Source of the DNA: Halarcobacter sp.
GTDB taxonomy: Bacteria > Campylobacterota > Campylobacteria > Campylobacterales > Arcobacteraceae
Assembly: GCF_963675975.1 (NCBI RefSeq)
Contig: NZ_OY780939.1
Location: 1,984,001 to 2,048,000 of the forward strand
DNA length: 64,000 nucleotides
Direction of reading: 5' to 3'
The notes beneath the pieces were generated by a model. That model was not told the DNA's origin, did not search any database, and saw only the letters and a program-made list of their open reading frames with translations. Below are positions 16,999 to 24,798 of this stretch, piece after piece (the first letter of the stretch is position 1; each line of letters begins with the position of its first letter). Both the position numbers and the translations under genes were made by a program.

Positions 16999-17526
16999 AT
17001 GAATTTAGATAATAAAAACACAAGAATTGATATCTGGAATAACAAAAAAAAGATAATCAATGAAAAAATAAGTATAAATCATAAAAAAGATGGAAGTGTA
17101 AAATTTAGAATACAGCCATGGAGTTTATGGTGGTTTGAAGTTGGTGAAAATATAGGAACCGAAACAAGCTGCCATTTTACAAGCAAAGAACTTGTAACCT
17201 TAAGACCTTGTGTAATAATCTCAACAAACAATTTTAATCATGCAACATACAACAAAAAAGTGATAGTTATGCCAATCACTTCAAAAAAAGATAATTCTAA
17301 AGTTAAGCATTTTCATTATGAGTTAATTTCAAATAATTATCAGAGTTTTTATAACAAAAAAAGAAATATTAACTATTTAGGTTTAGAAAAAGATTCTTTA
17401 GTTATTTGTAATGACATAAAAACTATCGACAATAAAAGATTAGTACAACATATTTATCCCCAATTAAATAAAGAAGATATTAAAGGTATTCAGAGACTTA
17501 TAAGTAAATATATTAGTATTTTTTAG
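16999..17526 (+). CDS. PemK/MazF-like toxin-family protein, no adjacent protein antitoxin
   Basis: This 175-residue protein has a PemK/MazF-type core from about residue 40: WWFEVGENIGTE (44-55), R69-P70 followed by CVII, MPITS (91-95), and ICNDIKTIDNKRL (136-148), which is the position of the QxxxID..R motif. Characterised members cut RNA. The first 40 residues (DIWNNKKKII) form an extension shared in pattern with the second PemK-like gene at 18354. The gap from xseB is 79 bases, too short for a protein antitoxin, and none follows. A convergent small RNA candidate ends 5 bases past the stop codon. GAGGGAAG precedes the ATG. Confidence 0.75.
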   Translation: MNLDNKNTRIDIWNNKKKIINEKISINHKKDGSVKFRIQPWSLWWFEVGENIGTETSCHFTSKELVTLRPCVIISTNNFNHATYNKKVIVMPITSKKDNSKVKHFHYELISNNYQSFYNKKRNINYLGLEKDSLVICNDIKTIDNKRLVQHIYPQLNKEDIKGIQRLISKYISIF

Positions 17527-17530
17527 ACAT

Positions 17531-17645
17531 AAAAAAAGGAACTTATAAAAGTTCCTTAAGTTTACCCCTACTTAAAGGGATAGCTCCTAAAACGGAGTAA
17601 TTTAGGGACCTACTTAAAAAAGTGGGTGTGCCCGTAAACAATAAT
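17531..17645 (-). ncRNA. Candidate structured small RNA 1, convergent with the PemK-like gene
   Basis: A predicted minus-strand transcript of about 115 bases begins about 7 bases after the -10 box TAAACT. It ends in a textbook terminator: arms aaggaact / agttcctt (17536-17557) followed by seven T on the minus strand. Between these lie three further hairpins (CCCACTT/AAGTAGG, CTCC/GGAG, CCCT/AGGG), enclosed by complementary GTTTAC and GTAAAC, which makes a multi-branched fold. It contains no convincing open frame with a ribosome site. I do not recognise a known RNA family (not tRNA, 6S, SRP or tmRNA by eye). Confidence 0.55.
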
Positions 17646-17651
17646 GAGAGA

Positions 17652-17680
17652 AGTTTAACATACAAAAAGAGATTTGTCAA
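17652..17680 (-). promoter_or_regulatory. Sigma70-type promoter for small RNA 1
   Basis: TTGACA (17675-17680), a 17-base spacer and TAAACT (17652-17657) read on the minus strand. A perfect -35 box at ideal spacing is unusual in this phylum, where most promoters have only a -10 box. Confidence 0.55.
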
Positions 17681-17694
17681 ATAAAAGGAAGTTT

Positions 17695-18357
17695 ATGAAA
17701 TCGATAACTCAACTACAAAATATAGACAAACCAAGAGAAAGACTTTTAAAATATGGTCTAAGTGCTCTTAAAAACTATGAGCTTATAGCTGTACTTTTAG
17801 GAAGTGGAGTAAAAGGTAAAGATGTAATAAAACTCTCCCGTGAGATTGAGAAGTTTTTTAACTCAAACTTTGAAACAATGGATTTAGAAACACTACTGAA
17901 AATCCACGGCTTAGGTAAAGCAAAAGCCAGTCAAATAATATCTGCAATAGAACTTTCACGTAGATACCTTATTGATACACAACACTATAAAATCTCATCA
18001 GCAAAAGAAGTATATGATGAATTAAGCCCATATAAAAACAAACAACAAGAATATTTCCTAAGCCTGTATTTAGATGGAGCAAACAACTTATGTGAGACCA
18101 AAGTAATCACAATAGGAACCCTAAACCAAAGTCTAGTTCATCCAAGAGAAGTATTCTCCTATGCAATTGAGAAAAGATGTGCCAGTATAATAGTTGCCCA
18201 TAACCACCCAAGTGGAATACTAAAACCAAGTAGTGAAGATATAACTGTAACACAAAGACTAAAAGAAGCAGGACAAATCTTAGGCATAGAACTACTTGAC
18301 CATATAATCTTTACAAAAGATGATTTTATAAGTTTGAAAGAAGTGGGTGTTTTATGA
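17695..18357 (+). CDS. radC: RadC/JAMM-domain DNA repair-like protein
   Basis: This 220-residue protein has a helix-hairpin-helix segment (IHGLGKAKASQI, about 70-81) and a JAMM metal site, H169-N-H171-P-S-G with D182. RadC proteins are common in mobile and defence regions, and their biochemical role is unsettled. I chose the ATG at 17695, preceded by AAAAGGAAG. A TTG seven codons upstream opens the frame but lies in the promoter of the divergent small RNA. The stop overlaps the start of the second PemK-like gene by four bases, so the two form a translationally coupled pair. Confidence 0.85.
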   Translation: MKSITQLQNIDKPRERLLKYGLSALKNYELIAVLLGSGVKGKDVIKLSREIEKFFNSNFETMDLETLLKIHGLGKAKASQIISAIELSRRYLIDTQHYKISSAKEVYDELSPYKNKQQEYFLSLYLDGANNLCETKVITIGTLNQSLVHPREVFSYAIEKRCASIIVAHNHPSGILKPSSEDITVTQRLKEAGQILGIELLDHIIFTKDDFISLKEVGVL

Positions 18358-18749
18358 TAGAAAATGATTTTGACAAATGGAATGAAATAAAAAAGAGAAC
18401 ACAAGATAAAAAAATCACTGCTTATTTTAGAGAAAGAGAAATTTATTGGGCTAATATTGGCAAGAATATTGGTTATGAACAAAATGGTAAAGGTAAAGAT
18501 TTTATGAGACCACTTTTAATTCTTAGAAAATATAATAATAAACTTTTTTGTGGAATACCTCTATCAACAACAATAAGAGAAGGTAGCTTTTTTTATAATT
18601 TTAATTTTTTAGAAAATAAAGACAGCTGTGCATTATTAGTTCAAGCTAAAACATTTGATGTAAAAAGACTTGATAGAAAAATTGGAACAATAAATAAAAA
18701 TGATTTTGAAAAGTTAGAAATTAAATTTAAAAAATTAATGAAGTTATAA
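18354..18749 (+). CDS. Second PemK/MazF-like toxin-family protein, coupled to radC
   Basis: This 131-residue protein has an N-terminal segment FDKWNEIKKR and then EREIYWANIGKNIGYEQ (27-43), R52-P53-LLIL, IPLSTT (68-73), and QAKTFDVKRL (97-106), in the order of a PemK/MazF ribonuclease. It overlaps the radC stop by four bases (ATGA). No partner protein antitoxin is next to it. A consensus promoter on the opposite strand fires toward its 3' end. It belongs to the widespread FDxWN..KK PemK-like family rather than the classical chromosomal MazF type (recognition only). Confidence 0.75.
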   Translation: MIENDFDKWNEIKKRTQDKKITAYFREREIYWANIGKNIGYEQNGKGKDFMRPLLILRKYNNKLFCGIPLSTTIREGSFFYNFNFLENKDSCALLVQAKTFDVKRLDRKIGTINKNDFEKLEIKFKKLMKL

Positions 18750-18796
18750 TTTTCCTCTCTTACAAGAGTAAGAGAGTAGTCCCGAAGGATAATTGT
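18747..18796 (-). ncRNA. Candidate structured small RNA 2, convergent with the second PemK-like gene
   Basis: Downstream of a perfect promoter the minus strand reads a cUUCGg tetraloop segment, then a perfect 9-base hairpin (ctctcttac / gtaagagag, 4-base loop, 18755-18776). Flanking AATTATC and GAAAATT could close the fold, overlapping the toxin stop codon. No T-run terminator is seen, so the transcript may continue antisense into the toxin gene. The 3' end given here is a guess from the fold. Confidence 0.38.
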
Positions 18797-18802
18797 AGAA
18801 AT

Positions 18803-18831
18803 ATTATATCTAAGAATATTTGTTTTGTCAA
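18803..18831 (-). promoter_or_regulatory. Perfect-consensus sigma70 promoter for small RNA 2
   Basis: TTGACA (18826-18831), exactly 17 bases, then TATAAT (18803-18808) on the minus strand: an exact match to both hexamers at ideal spacing, in a 202-base gap between the PemK-like gene and hsdM. Confidence 0.6.
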
Positions 18832-18951
18832 TTTTTGTTTATGCCACAAACTTCCAATTAAACCAACTACATCATTAAATCTCTTTTGTTTTATCCAATA
18901 TAGGGCAAAGTTTTTGTAAAATAATATTTTAAATAATACAATAGGTTTTTT

Positions 18952-20508
18952 ATGGGCGAAGAAAATAAACGAAGACTAGAACAACAATTATGGAATATAG
19001 CAAATACCCTAAGAGGTAAGATGGATGCTGATGAGTTTAGGGATTATATCCTTGGATTTATCTTTTTTAAATATCTGTCTGAAAAGATGGAAAGCTATGC
19101 AAATGAGCTTTTAGAAGAAGACAAACTTATATATACAAACCTTGATGAGAAAAAGGATACAGAATATCTTGAAGCTATCAAAGAGGATGCACTAGAACAA
19201 CTTGGATATTTTTTAAAACCAAGTGAACTTTTCTCTGCAATTGCAAAAAGAGGAAATAGTGACCAAGACAATTTTATCTTAGATGATTTGACAAAGATTT
19301 TACGAAATATTGAAGCTTCAACTATGGGGCATGAGAGTGAAGATGATTTTGAAGATTTGTTTTCAGATATTGACCTTACATCAAAAAAACTTGGAAGAAG
19401 TGAAGAGCAAAAAAATACTCTTATCTCAAAAGTATTAGCCCACCTTGATGATATAAACTTTGAACTAAAAAACCACGATAGAGATGTACTTGGTGATGCT
19501 TATGAGTATCTTATCTCACAATTTGCAGCGGGTGCTGGTAAAAAAGCAGGGGAGTTTTATACTCCCCAAAGTGTCTCAAAAATCTTAGCAAAAATAGTTA
19601 CAACAAACAAAGAAAAACTAAAATCAGTATATGACCCAACTTGCGGTTCAGGTTCTCTACTTTTAAGGGTTGCAAAAGAGGTAAAAGATGTATCTAACTT
19701 CTATGGACAAGAGTTAAATAGAACCACATACAACCTTGCTCGTATGAATATGATCATGCATGATGTTCACTATAGAAAATTTGACTTAAAACAAGAAGAT
19801 ACCCTAGAGCGACCACAACACGAAAATATGAAGTTTGAAGCAATAGTTGCAAACCCTCCATTTTCTGCTTACTGGTCGGCAAATCCACTACACTTAAGTG
19901 ATGATAGATTTTCCCAATATGGAAAGCTAGCACCTAAAACAAAAGCTGATTTTGCCTTTGTACAGCATATGATACACCATCTTGATGACAATGGAACTAT
20001 GGCAGTGGTACTACCTCACGGAGTTTTATTTAGAGGAAGTGCAGAGGGACATATAAGACAATACTTGATTGAAGATAGAAACTATCTTGACGCAGTTATA
20101 GGCTTGCCAGCAAATATCTTTTATGGAACTTCTATACCCACTTGTATTTTGGTATTTAAAAAGTGTAGAGAAGATAGTGATGATGTACTTTTTATAGATT
20201 CTTCAAAACATTTTGAAAAGATGAAAAATCAAAACTATCTAAGAGCACAAGATATAGAAAAAATAGTAACAACGTATAGAGAAAGAATCCAAGAAGACAA
20301 ATACTCATACAAAGCAAGCCTAGAAGAGATAAAAGAGAACGACTACAATCTAAATATTCCAAGATATGTAGATACTTTTGAAGAAGAAGAGGAAATAGAC
20401 TTAGATGAAGTTTCAAGTGAACTTAAAGAACTTGATAAGCAAATAGAGCAAAATGACCTAGTGATAAAAAGCTTTTGTGATGAGCTTGGTGTTAAAACTC
20501 CCTTTTAA
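18952..20508 (+). CDS. hsdM: Type I restriction-modification methyltransferase subunit
   Basis: This 518-residue N6-adenine methyltransferase has an N-terminal helical HsdM domain (about 8-150), the AdoMet motif DPTCGSGSL (228-236), and the catalytic motif NPPF (301-304). It forms the M2S core with HsdS for methylation, and with HsdR for cleavage. The start ATG has only a weak purine site. hsdS follows 15 bases later, then two accessory genes; hsdR is separated from them by fic and comes about 4.5 kb downstream. Length and motifs are intact. Confidence 0.95.
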   Translation: MGEENKRRLEQQLWNIANTLRGKMDADEFRDYILGFIFFKYLSEKMESYANELLEEDKLIYTNLDEKKDTEYLEAIKEDALEQLGYFLKPSELFSAIAKRGNSDQDNFILDDLTKILRNIEASTMGHESEDDFEDLFSDIDLTSKKLGRSEEQKNTLISKVLAHLDDINFELKNHDRDVLGDAYEYLISQFAAGAGKKAGEFYTPQSVSKILAKIVTTNKEKLKSVYDPTCGSGSLLLRVAKEVKDVSNFYGQELNRTTYNLARMNMIMHDVHYRKFDLKQEDTLERPQHENMKFEAIVANPPFSAYWSANPLHLSDDRFSQYGKLAPKTKADFAFVQHMIHHLDDNGTMAVVLPHGVLFRGSAEGHIRQYLIEDRNYLDAVIGLPANIFYGTSIPTCILVFKKCREDSDDVLFIDSSKHFEKMKNQNYLRAQDIEKIVTTYRERIQEDKYSYKASLEEIKENDYNLNIPRYVDTFEEEEEIDLDEVSSELKELDKQIEQNDLVIKSFCDELGVKTPF

Positions 20509-20523
20509 AATGAAGAGTGAATA

Positions 20524-21750
20524 ATGAAAAATGAAAAATTAAGAGTGCCGAAGCTTAGGTTTAAGGAGTTTTCTGGGGAGTGGGAAGAGAAAACTTTAGA
20601 AAAGCTTTGTATAAAAATTAGTGATGGTATTCACAGTACACCAGTATATGATGAGTTAGGAGAATATTATTTTGTAAATGGGAATAATCTTAAAAATGGT
20701 GAAATTATTTTAGATGAGAAAACAAAGAGGGTGTCAAAAGAAGAATATGAAAAACATTATAGGGAACTAAATGATAATACTATACTTATGTCAATAAATG
20801 GTACGATAGGTAATATTGCTTTTTATAAAAATGAGAAAATAATGCTTGGGAAAAGTGCATCTTATATTAATATAGAGACATCTAAAACCAACAAATATTT
20901 TATTAGTAATCAACTTTCATCTAATAAAATACAGTATTTTTATAAATCAGAATTAACTGGCTCTACTATTAAAAACTTATCCTTAAGAACAATAAAAAAT
21001 ACACCTATTCTTTTCCCTTCTAAACAAGAGCAAGAAAAAATTGCCTCTTTTTTATCCTCTATTGATAAAAAGATAAATCAACTATCAAAAAAAGATGAGT
21101 TACTACAAAACTATAAAAAAGCTATGATGCAAAAGATATTTTCACAAAAACTTAGATTTAAAAAAGAAGATGGAAGTGATTATCCTAAGTGGGAAGAGAA
21201 GAAGTTAAATCAAATAACAAAAGTTTATGACGGTACTCATAATACTCCAAAGTATGTTAAGTCAGGAGTACCATTTTATAGTGTTGAACATGTAACTGCA
21301 AATCAGTTTGTAGAAACAAAATATATTTCAGAAAAAGTATTTGAAAAAGAGAATGAAAGAGTAAAACTAGAGAAGAATGATATTTTAATGACTAGAATAG
21401 GTGATATTGGTACTTCAAAACTTATAGATTGGGATGTTAAAGCTTCTTTTTATGTTAGCCTTGCCTTAATTAAAAATAGTAAAAAATTTAGTTCTTCTTT
21501 CCTTAATCAGTTTATTAAATCTAATTATTTTCAAAGGCAGTTGTACAGTAAAACATTGCATGTAGCCTTTCCTAAAAAGATTAATTTAGGAGAAATAGGT
21601 GAATGTTTAATTAAATTACCTTTTCTAGAAGAACAAACAAAAATAGCAAACTCTTTATCCTCTCTTGATACAAAAATATCACAAAATAAAAAAGCCCTAG
21701 AAGAGACTCAAAAGTTTAAAAAAGCACTTTTACAAAAGATGTTTGTGTAG
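20524..21750 (+). CDS. hsdS: Type I restriction-modification specificity subunit
   Basis: This 408-residue protein has the usual two-half layout: target recognition domain 1 (about 19-165), a central conserved helix (about 166-205, EQEKIASFLSSIDKKI), target recognition domain 2 (about 222-365), and a distal conserved helix (366-408, EEQTKIANSLSSLDTKI). The two recognition domains differ in sequence, so the DNA target should be bipartite and asymmetric. No frameshift or inverted hsdS copy was seen nearby, so I see no sign of phase-variable shuffling in this window. Confidence 0.92.
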   Translation: MKNEKLRVPKLRFKEFSGEWEEKTLEKLCIKISDGIHSTPVYDELGEYYFVNGNNLKNGEIILDEKTKRVSKEEYEKHYRELNDNTILMSINGTIGNIAFYKNEKIMLGKSASYINIETSKTNKYFISNQLSSNKIQYFYKSELTGSTIKNLSLRTIKNTPILFPSKQEQEKIASFLSSIDKKINQLSKKDELLQNYKKAMMQKIFSQKLRFKKEDGSDYPKWEEKKLNQITKVYDGTHNTPKYVKSGVPFYSVEHVTANQFVETKYISEKVFEKENERVKLEKNDILMTRIGDIGTSKLIDWDVKASFYVSLALIKNSKKFSSSFLNQFIKSNYFQRQLYSKTLHVAFPKKINLGEIGECLIKLPFLEEQTKIANSLSSLDTKISQNKKALEETQKFKKALLQKMFV

Positions 21751-21758
21751 GAACTTAA

Positions 21759-22745
21759 ATGAATCATCTAAAAATTATAATTGAAAAAAATAGTAAAAAG
21801 TTTCAACATTTTGAATATTATTATTTACTGATTGAAAAAGTTGAAAGAAACTTATTAAAAAACCCTGATATTTCAATTGAGTGCTGTAAATCACTTATTG
21901 AAGGAATATGTACAACTATATTAGTGTCTTTAGATAGTTCACTATCTCAAGCAAAAATATTAAAAGATTATAATTTACAAAAGATATTTAAAGAATTTAA
22001 GGAAAAACTAGCAGAATATAATGAAGACTTTGAATTGGATTTTATGAATGGATTTAATCACAGTGTAAAAATTATTGGAGAGATTAGAACAAAAAGAGGT
22101 GACGTTGCACATGGGAAAAAAGCACCTAAAGAAAAAATAAGTTCAGTTGAGTTTGCATCATTTATCTCAGCGCTTACATCATCCTTATTAGTTTATTGTT
22201 TAGAATATTTTTTTCAACTAGAGTTTGAAGAAGAGGTTGCTTATGAGGATAATGAAGAGTTTAATGCTTTTTTAGATGAAAATAGTCCTTTACCTGGAAA
22301 AGTAAAATTTAGTTTAGCCTTATATGAACAATACTTAGAAGACTATAGAACACAATTAAAGCAATTTTTAGCAGATGAAGAAGAGATATCTGAGTTAGCA
22401 GATGAAGAAGAGATATCTGAGTTAGTAGATGAAGAAGAGACTTCTATAGATACTGAAACAAAAGTAGAAACTTCTCTAAGTGATATTATTGAACGTTATA
22501 ATGAGTTTTCATTAAGAGAAAACTCAGAAGAAGTATTAAATAAACTTTGTGATGATAATGAACTTTATATAGATGAAGTATTAAATGTAATTGATACATA
22601 TCTATTTGATAAAAGAGAACCATTATCTAGTAGTATTACAAAAGTATTAAAGATAAAACCGAAAATTCTTGATAGAGATGAAAAAGTTAAAGAGATAAAA
22701 GAAAAAATATTTAGATACATTAATGATTATATAAAAGGTATTTGA
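21759..22745 (+). CDS. Abi-C/HEPN-like protein carrying an HsdR-type C-terminal domain
   Basis: This 328-residue protein is encoded 8 bases after hsdS. The N-terminal part (1-170) is helical and ends in an abortive-infection C-terminus-like segment with a HEPN-type R113-x4-H118 motif (RGDVAH), the usual catalytic pattern of HEPN ribonucleases. An acidic linker with a 9-residue repeat (about 204-227) follows. Residues 254-328 align without gaps to residues 862-936 of the HsdR encoded downstream (about 23 of 75 identical by eye), including L263-C264, D279, Y281, R286, P288-L289, K300-P301-K302 and R306. That domain is expected to contact the methyltransferase in HsdR, so this protein may bind the same core. 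RNase activity is inference. Confidence 0.7.
   Translation: MNHLKIIIEKNSKKFQHFEYYYLLIEKVERNLLKNPDISIECCKSLIEGICTTILVSLDSSLSQAKILKDYNLQKIFKEFKEKLAEYNEDFELDFMNGFNHSVKIIGEIRTKRGDVAHGKKAPKEKISSVEFASFISALTSSLLVYCLEYFFQLEFEEEVAYEDNEEFNAFLDENSPLPGKVKFSLALYEQYLEDYRTQLKQFLADEEEISELADEEEISELVDEEETSIDTETKVETSLSDIIERYNEFSLRENSEEVLNKLCDDNELYIDEVLNVIDTYLFDKREPLSSSITKVLKIKPKILDRDEKVKEIKEKIFRYINDYIKGI
22368..22439 (+). repeat. 27-base in-frame tandem repeat in the Abi-C-like gene
   Basis: Two identical 27-base units (22368-22394, 22395-22421) and a near-identical partial third unit (22422-22439) encode EEEISELAD-type acidic repeats in the linker. Copy number changes would lengthen or shorten the linker without breaking the frame. 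Confidence 0.85.
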
Positions 22746-22760
22746 TATAAAGGAGTTATT

Positions 22761-23798
22761 TTGGCATTATTAACATATGATGAAGTTTTATCTCAAACAG
22801 CAAAGGATAAAAGATTTCTACTTACAGGAAATGGATTTAGTATTTCTTATAACTATGAAAGGTTCTCATTTACAAGTTTATTGGAAAGTGCTGTAGCTAA
22901 TAATTTAATTAAAAAAGAAAGTCCAATTTATAGTGTATTTCAAGAATTTGCAACAAAAGATTTTGAAGAAGTTGTAAAGCTATTGGAGACTTCTGTAAAA
23001 GTTGTTGAAAAATACAAAGCAATAAATACTAAAGATAAAGAACTTATTCAAAATGATGCAAAAACTCTCAAAAGACACTTGGTTAATATTATAACAAATA
23101 ATCACCCTGAAAAAATTACAGAAATTTCTGATGAAGAATTTTCATATAGCACTAAATTTATTAGTCAATATAATAAAGTTTATACTTTAAATTATGATCT
23201 TTTACTTTATTGGTCAACAATAAAATTGTTAGATTTAATTTATAATAATAAAATTGATAATGTAGTGTTAAATCCTACAGATGGATTTCATAACTCAGAT
23301 ATAGTTGATGATTATGTAGTTTTTGGAAATGATAACTCTTCACAAGAAGTATATTATTTACATGGTGCATTACATATTTTTGATAAAAAATCATCTATAA
23401 TTAAAAATACCTACTCTAGGACAGACATTGCATTAAAAGAACAAACTTTAAAAAATCTACAAAATGATATTTACCCTGTTTTTGTTTCAGAAGGAAGTAG
23501 TGAGCAGAAAAAGGCAAAAATTATACATAATGCATACTTGAATCATTGTTATAAAAGTTTGTGTTCTATTGGTAGTAAAAACAGTAGTTTAATAATATTT
23601 GGAACAATGTTAAAAACAAATGATACACATATACGAGAAGCTATAAAGAAAAATAAAGTTAAAAATATTTATTTTGGTGTAAGTTCAGAAGAAAATATAG
23701 AAGAACTTGAAAGTTTTAAAGAAGAGTTAGAAAAGCTTGATAAACCTAAAAATGTATTTTTTTATAATTATAAAACAGTGAGTGTATGGGGTAAATGA
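22761..23798 (+). CDS. DUF4917-family SIR2-like protein
   Basis: This 345-residue protein matches the DUF4917 pattern: GNGFS (23-27), TLNYDLLLYW with N144-Y145-D146, and YLHGALHIF with H201. These correspond to the G-x-G, N-x-D and H-G positions of SIR2-like NAD-binding folds. SIR2-like proteins in defence systems often deplete NAD during infection; that role is inferred here. The start is a TTG, supported by AAAGGAG at 22749-22755. It lies 15 bases after the Abi-C-like gene, so it is part of the hsdM-hsdS-abi run. Confidence 0.75.
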   Translation: MALLTYDEVLSQTAKDKRFLLTGNGFSISYNYERFSFTSLLESAVANNLIKKESPIYSVFQEFATKDFEEVVKLLETSVKVVEKYKAINTKDKELIQNDAKTLKRHLVNIITNNHPEKITEISDEEFSYSTKFISQYNKVYTLNYDLLLYWSTIKLLDLIYNNKIDNVVLNPTDGFHNSDIVDDYVVFGNDNSSQEVYYLHGALHIFDKKSSIIKNTYSRTDIALKEQTLKNLQNDIYPVFVSEGSSEQKKAKIIHNAYLNHCYKSLCSIGSKNSSLIIFGTMLKTNDTHIREAIKKNKVKNIYFGVSSEENIEELESFKEELEKLDKPKNVFFYNYKTVSVWGK

Positions 23799-23857
23799 TA
23801 AGTAACTTGGATACTTATTCTTAGTGAAATATTGATATAATAATTTTTATTGATATT

Positions 23858-23941
23858 AAAAAAATCATTATGATAAGTGACCCATTCTACCTATCTTACG
23901 AAGCCTCCCTTGGAGCCTTATCAGTAGATGGGAACTTTTGT
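23858..23941 (-). ncRNA. Candidate structured small RNA 3 between DUF4917 and fic genes
   Basis: A predicted minus-strand RNA of about 84 bases, convergent with the DUF4917 gene and divergent from fic. CCCAT..CTAC near its 5' end pairs with GTAG..ATGGG near its 3' end (one bulge), with outer AAGT/ACTT pairs. An inner arm aaggctcc/ggaggctt forms a hairpin with one mismatch. It ends with a short ATCAT/ATGAT hairpin and seven T. I see no open frame with a ribosome site and recognise no known family. Confidence 0.48.
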
Positions 23942-23947
23942 AAAAAT

Positions 23948-23976
23948 ATTATATCTGGTTATTGGATAAATTTCAA
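23948..23976 (-). promoter_or_regulatory. Sigma70-type promoter for small RNA 3
   Basis: TTGAAA (23971-23976), 17 bases, TATAAT (23948-23953) on the minus strand. The bases after the -10 box (ATTTTTACAA) closely resemble those of small RNA 2 (ATTTCTACAA). Confidence 0.5.
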
Positions 23977-24003
23977 AAAAATAGATAAACAAAGAGTAAA
24001 TAA

Positions 24004-24798
24004 ATGACAAAAACAAAGTATTTATTATATGAATTTAAACAGTATAAAAATAGTAAATACTTTTATTGGTATAAAACTGATGATAAATACTTTACTCAAA
24101 CAAAACCACCCAAAAATATACTTGATAAAATAACAGCTTCAAAAGAGCAAGTAAACAAAAAAGATATTATCTTAAATCCTTGGAAAGAGTGGAATACAAA
24201 CGATATACAAAAAATTATAACAAAAGATGGTGTTTGTATAAACTATCTAAAATCTACAGATGATGAGTATATTACAAAACAAGAGGATTTGAAACTATTG
24301 GAAGTTTATAGTTTTTTAGTTGAGAATTTTGATATTTCTAAGTCTTTTGGGTTTGAAGTGATTAAAAAATGGCATAAAATGATATTTGAAACTATCTATC
24401 CTTTTGCTGGCAAACTTCGTACTGTAAATATGAGTAAAGGAAGTGGAGTAGATGCTTGGGAATGGCGTTTAGAGTTTTTAAATGCTTTGCCTGATTTTGA
24501 TAAGTTTTTAAAAGAAGTTACTAAAAAAGAGTATGAAGATATTGAGACTATTTCCCAAGATTTATCAAAGTTAATATGTGAGTTTTTATTTATACATCCA
24601 TTTAGAGAAGGAAATGGAAGAGTAAGCAGACTAATATGCGATATTATCTTAGCTAAAAATGGTTTTCCAATGATTGGATTAAATTTGAAAAAAAGTGATA
24701 ATTATATACAAAGAGTACATAGTGGATATGAATGTGACTATGAACCTATGAAAGAGTTACTGAAACAAAAGATTGAAGAGGAACTTATGAATGAATAA
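24004..24798 (+). CDS. Fic-family protein (probable AMP-transferase)
   Basis: This 264-residue protein has the complete Fic active site HPFREGNGR (198-206), with H198 as the catalytic base and E202, G203, N204 and R206 for nucleotide binding. The Fic fold covers about 115-260, with flap region YPFAGKLRTVNM near 132-143. Fic proteins usually transfer AMP from ATP to a target protein. A SFLVEN segment (103-108) fits the inhibitory S/T-x3-E-G/N pattern, but it sits so close to the core that it may be coincidence. The 3' end overlaps by 14 bases with a disrupted antitoxin-like gene on the other strand. The gene interrupts the hsd operon. Confidence 0.88.
   Translation: MTKTKYLLYEFKQYKNSKYFYWYKTDDKYFTQTKPPKNILDKITASKEQVNKKDIILNPWKEWNTNDIQKIITKDGVCINYLKSTDDEYITKQEDLKLLEVYSFLVENFDISKSFGFEVIKKWHKMIFETIYPFAGKLRTVNMSKGSGVDAWEWRLEFLNALPDFDKFLKEVTKKEYEDIETISQDLSKLICEFLFIHPFREGNGRVSRLICDIILAKNGFPMIGLNLKKSDNYIQRVHSGYECDYEPMKELLKQKIEEELMNE

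Noticed and set aside
17531..17645. tRNA, 6S RNA or SRP RNA
   Set aside because: No cloverleaf or CCA end, no SRP GGAAG apical loop, and too short for 6S RNA, so it is left as an unassigned RNA candidate.
16999..17680. Classical type III toxin-antitoxin locus
   Set aside because: The RNA is convergent and downstream, and lacks the tandem repeats and upstream same-strand position of ToxI-type antitoxins. The protein also fits PemK/MazF better than ToxN.
17674..17694. TTG start for radC
   Set aside because: It overlaps the -35 box of the divergent RNA promoter, and the ATG at 17695 has AAAAGGAAG upstream.
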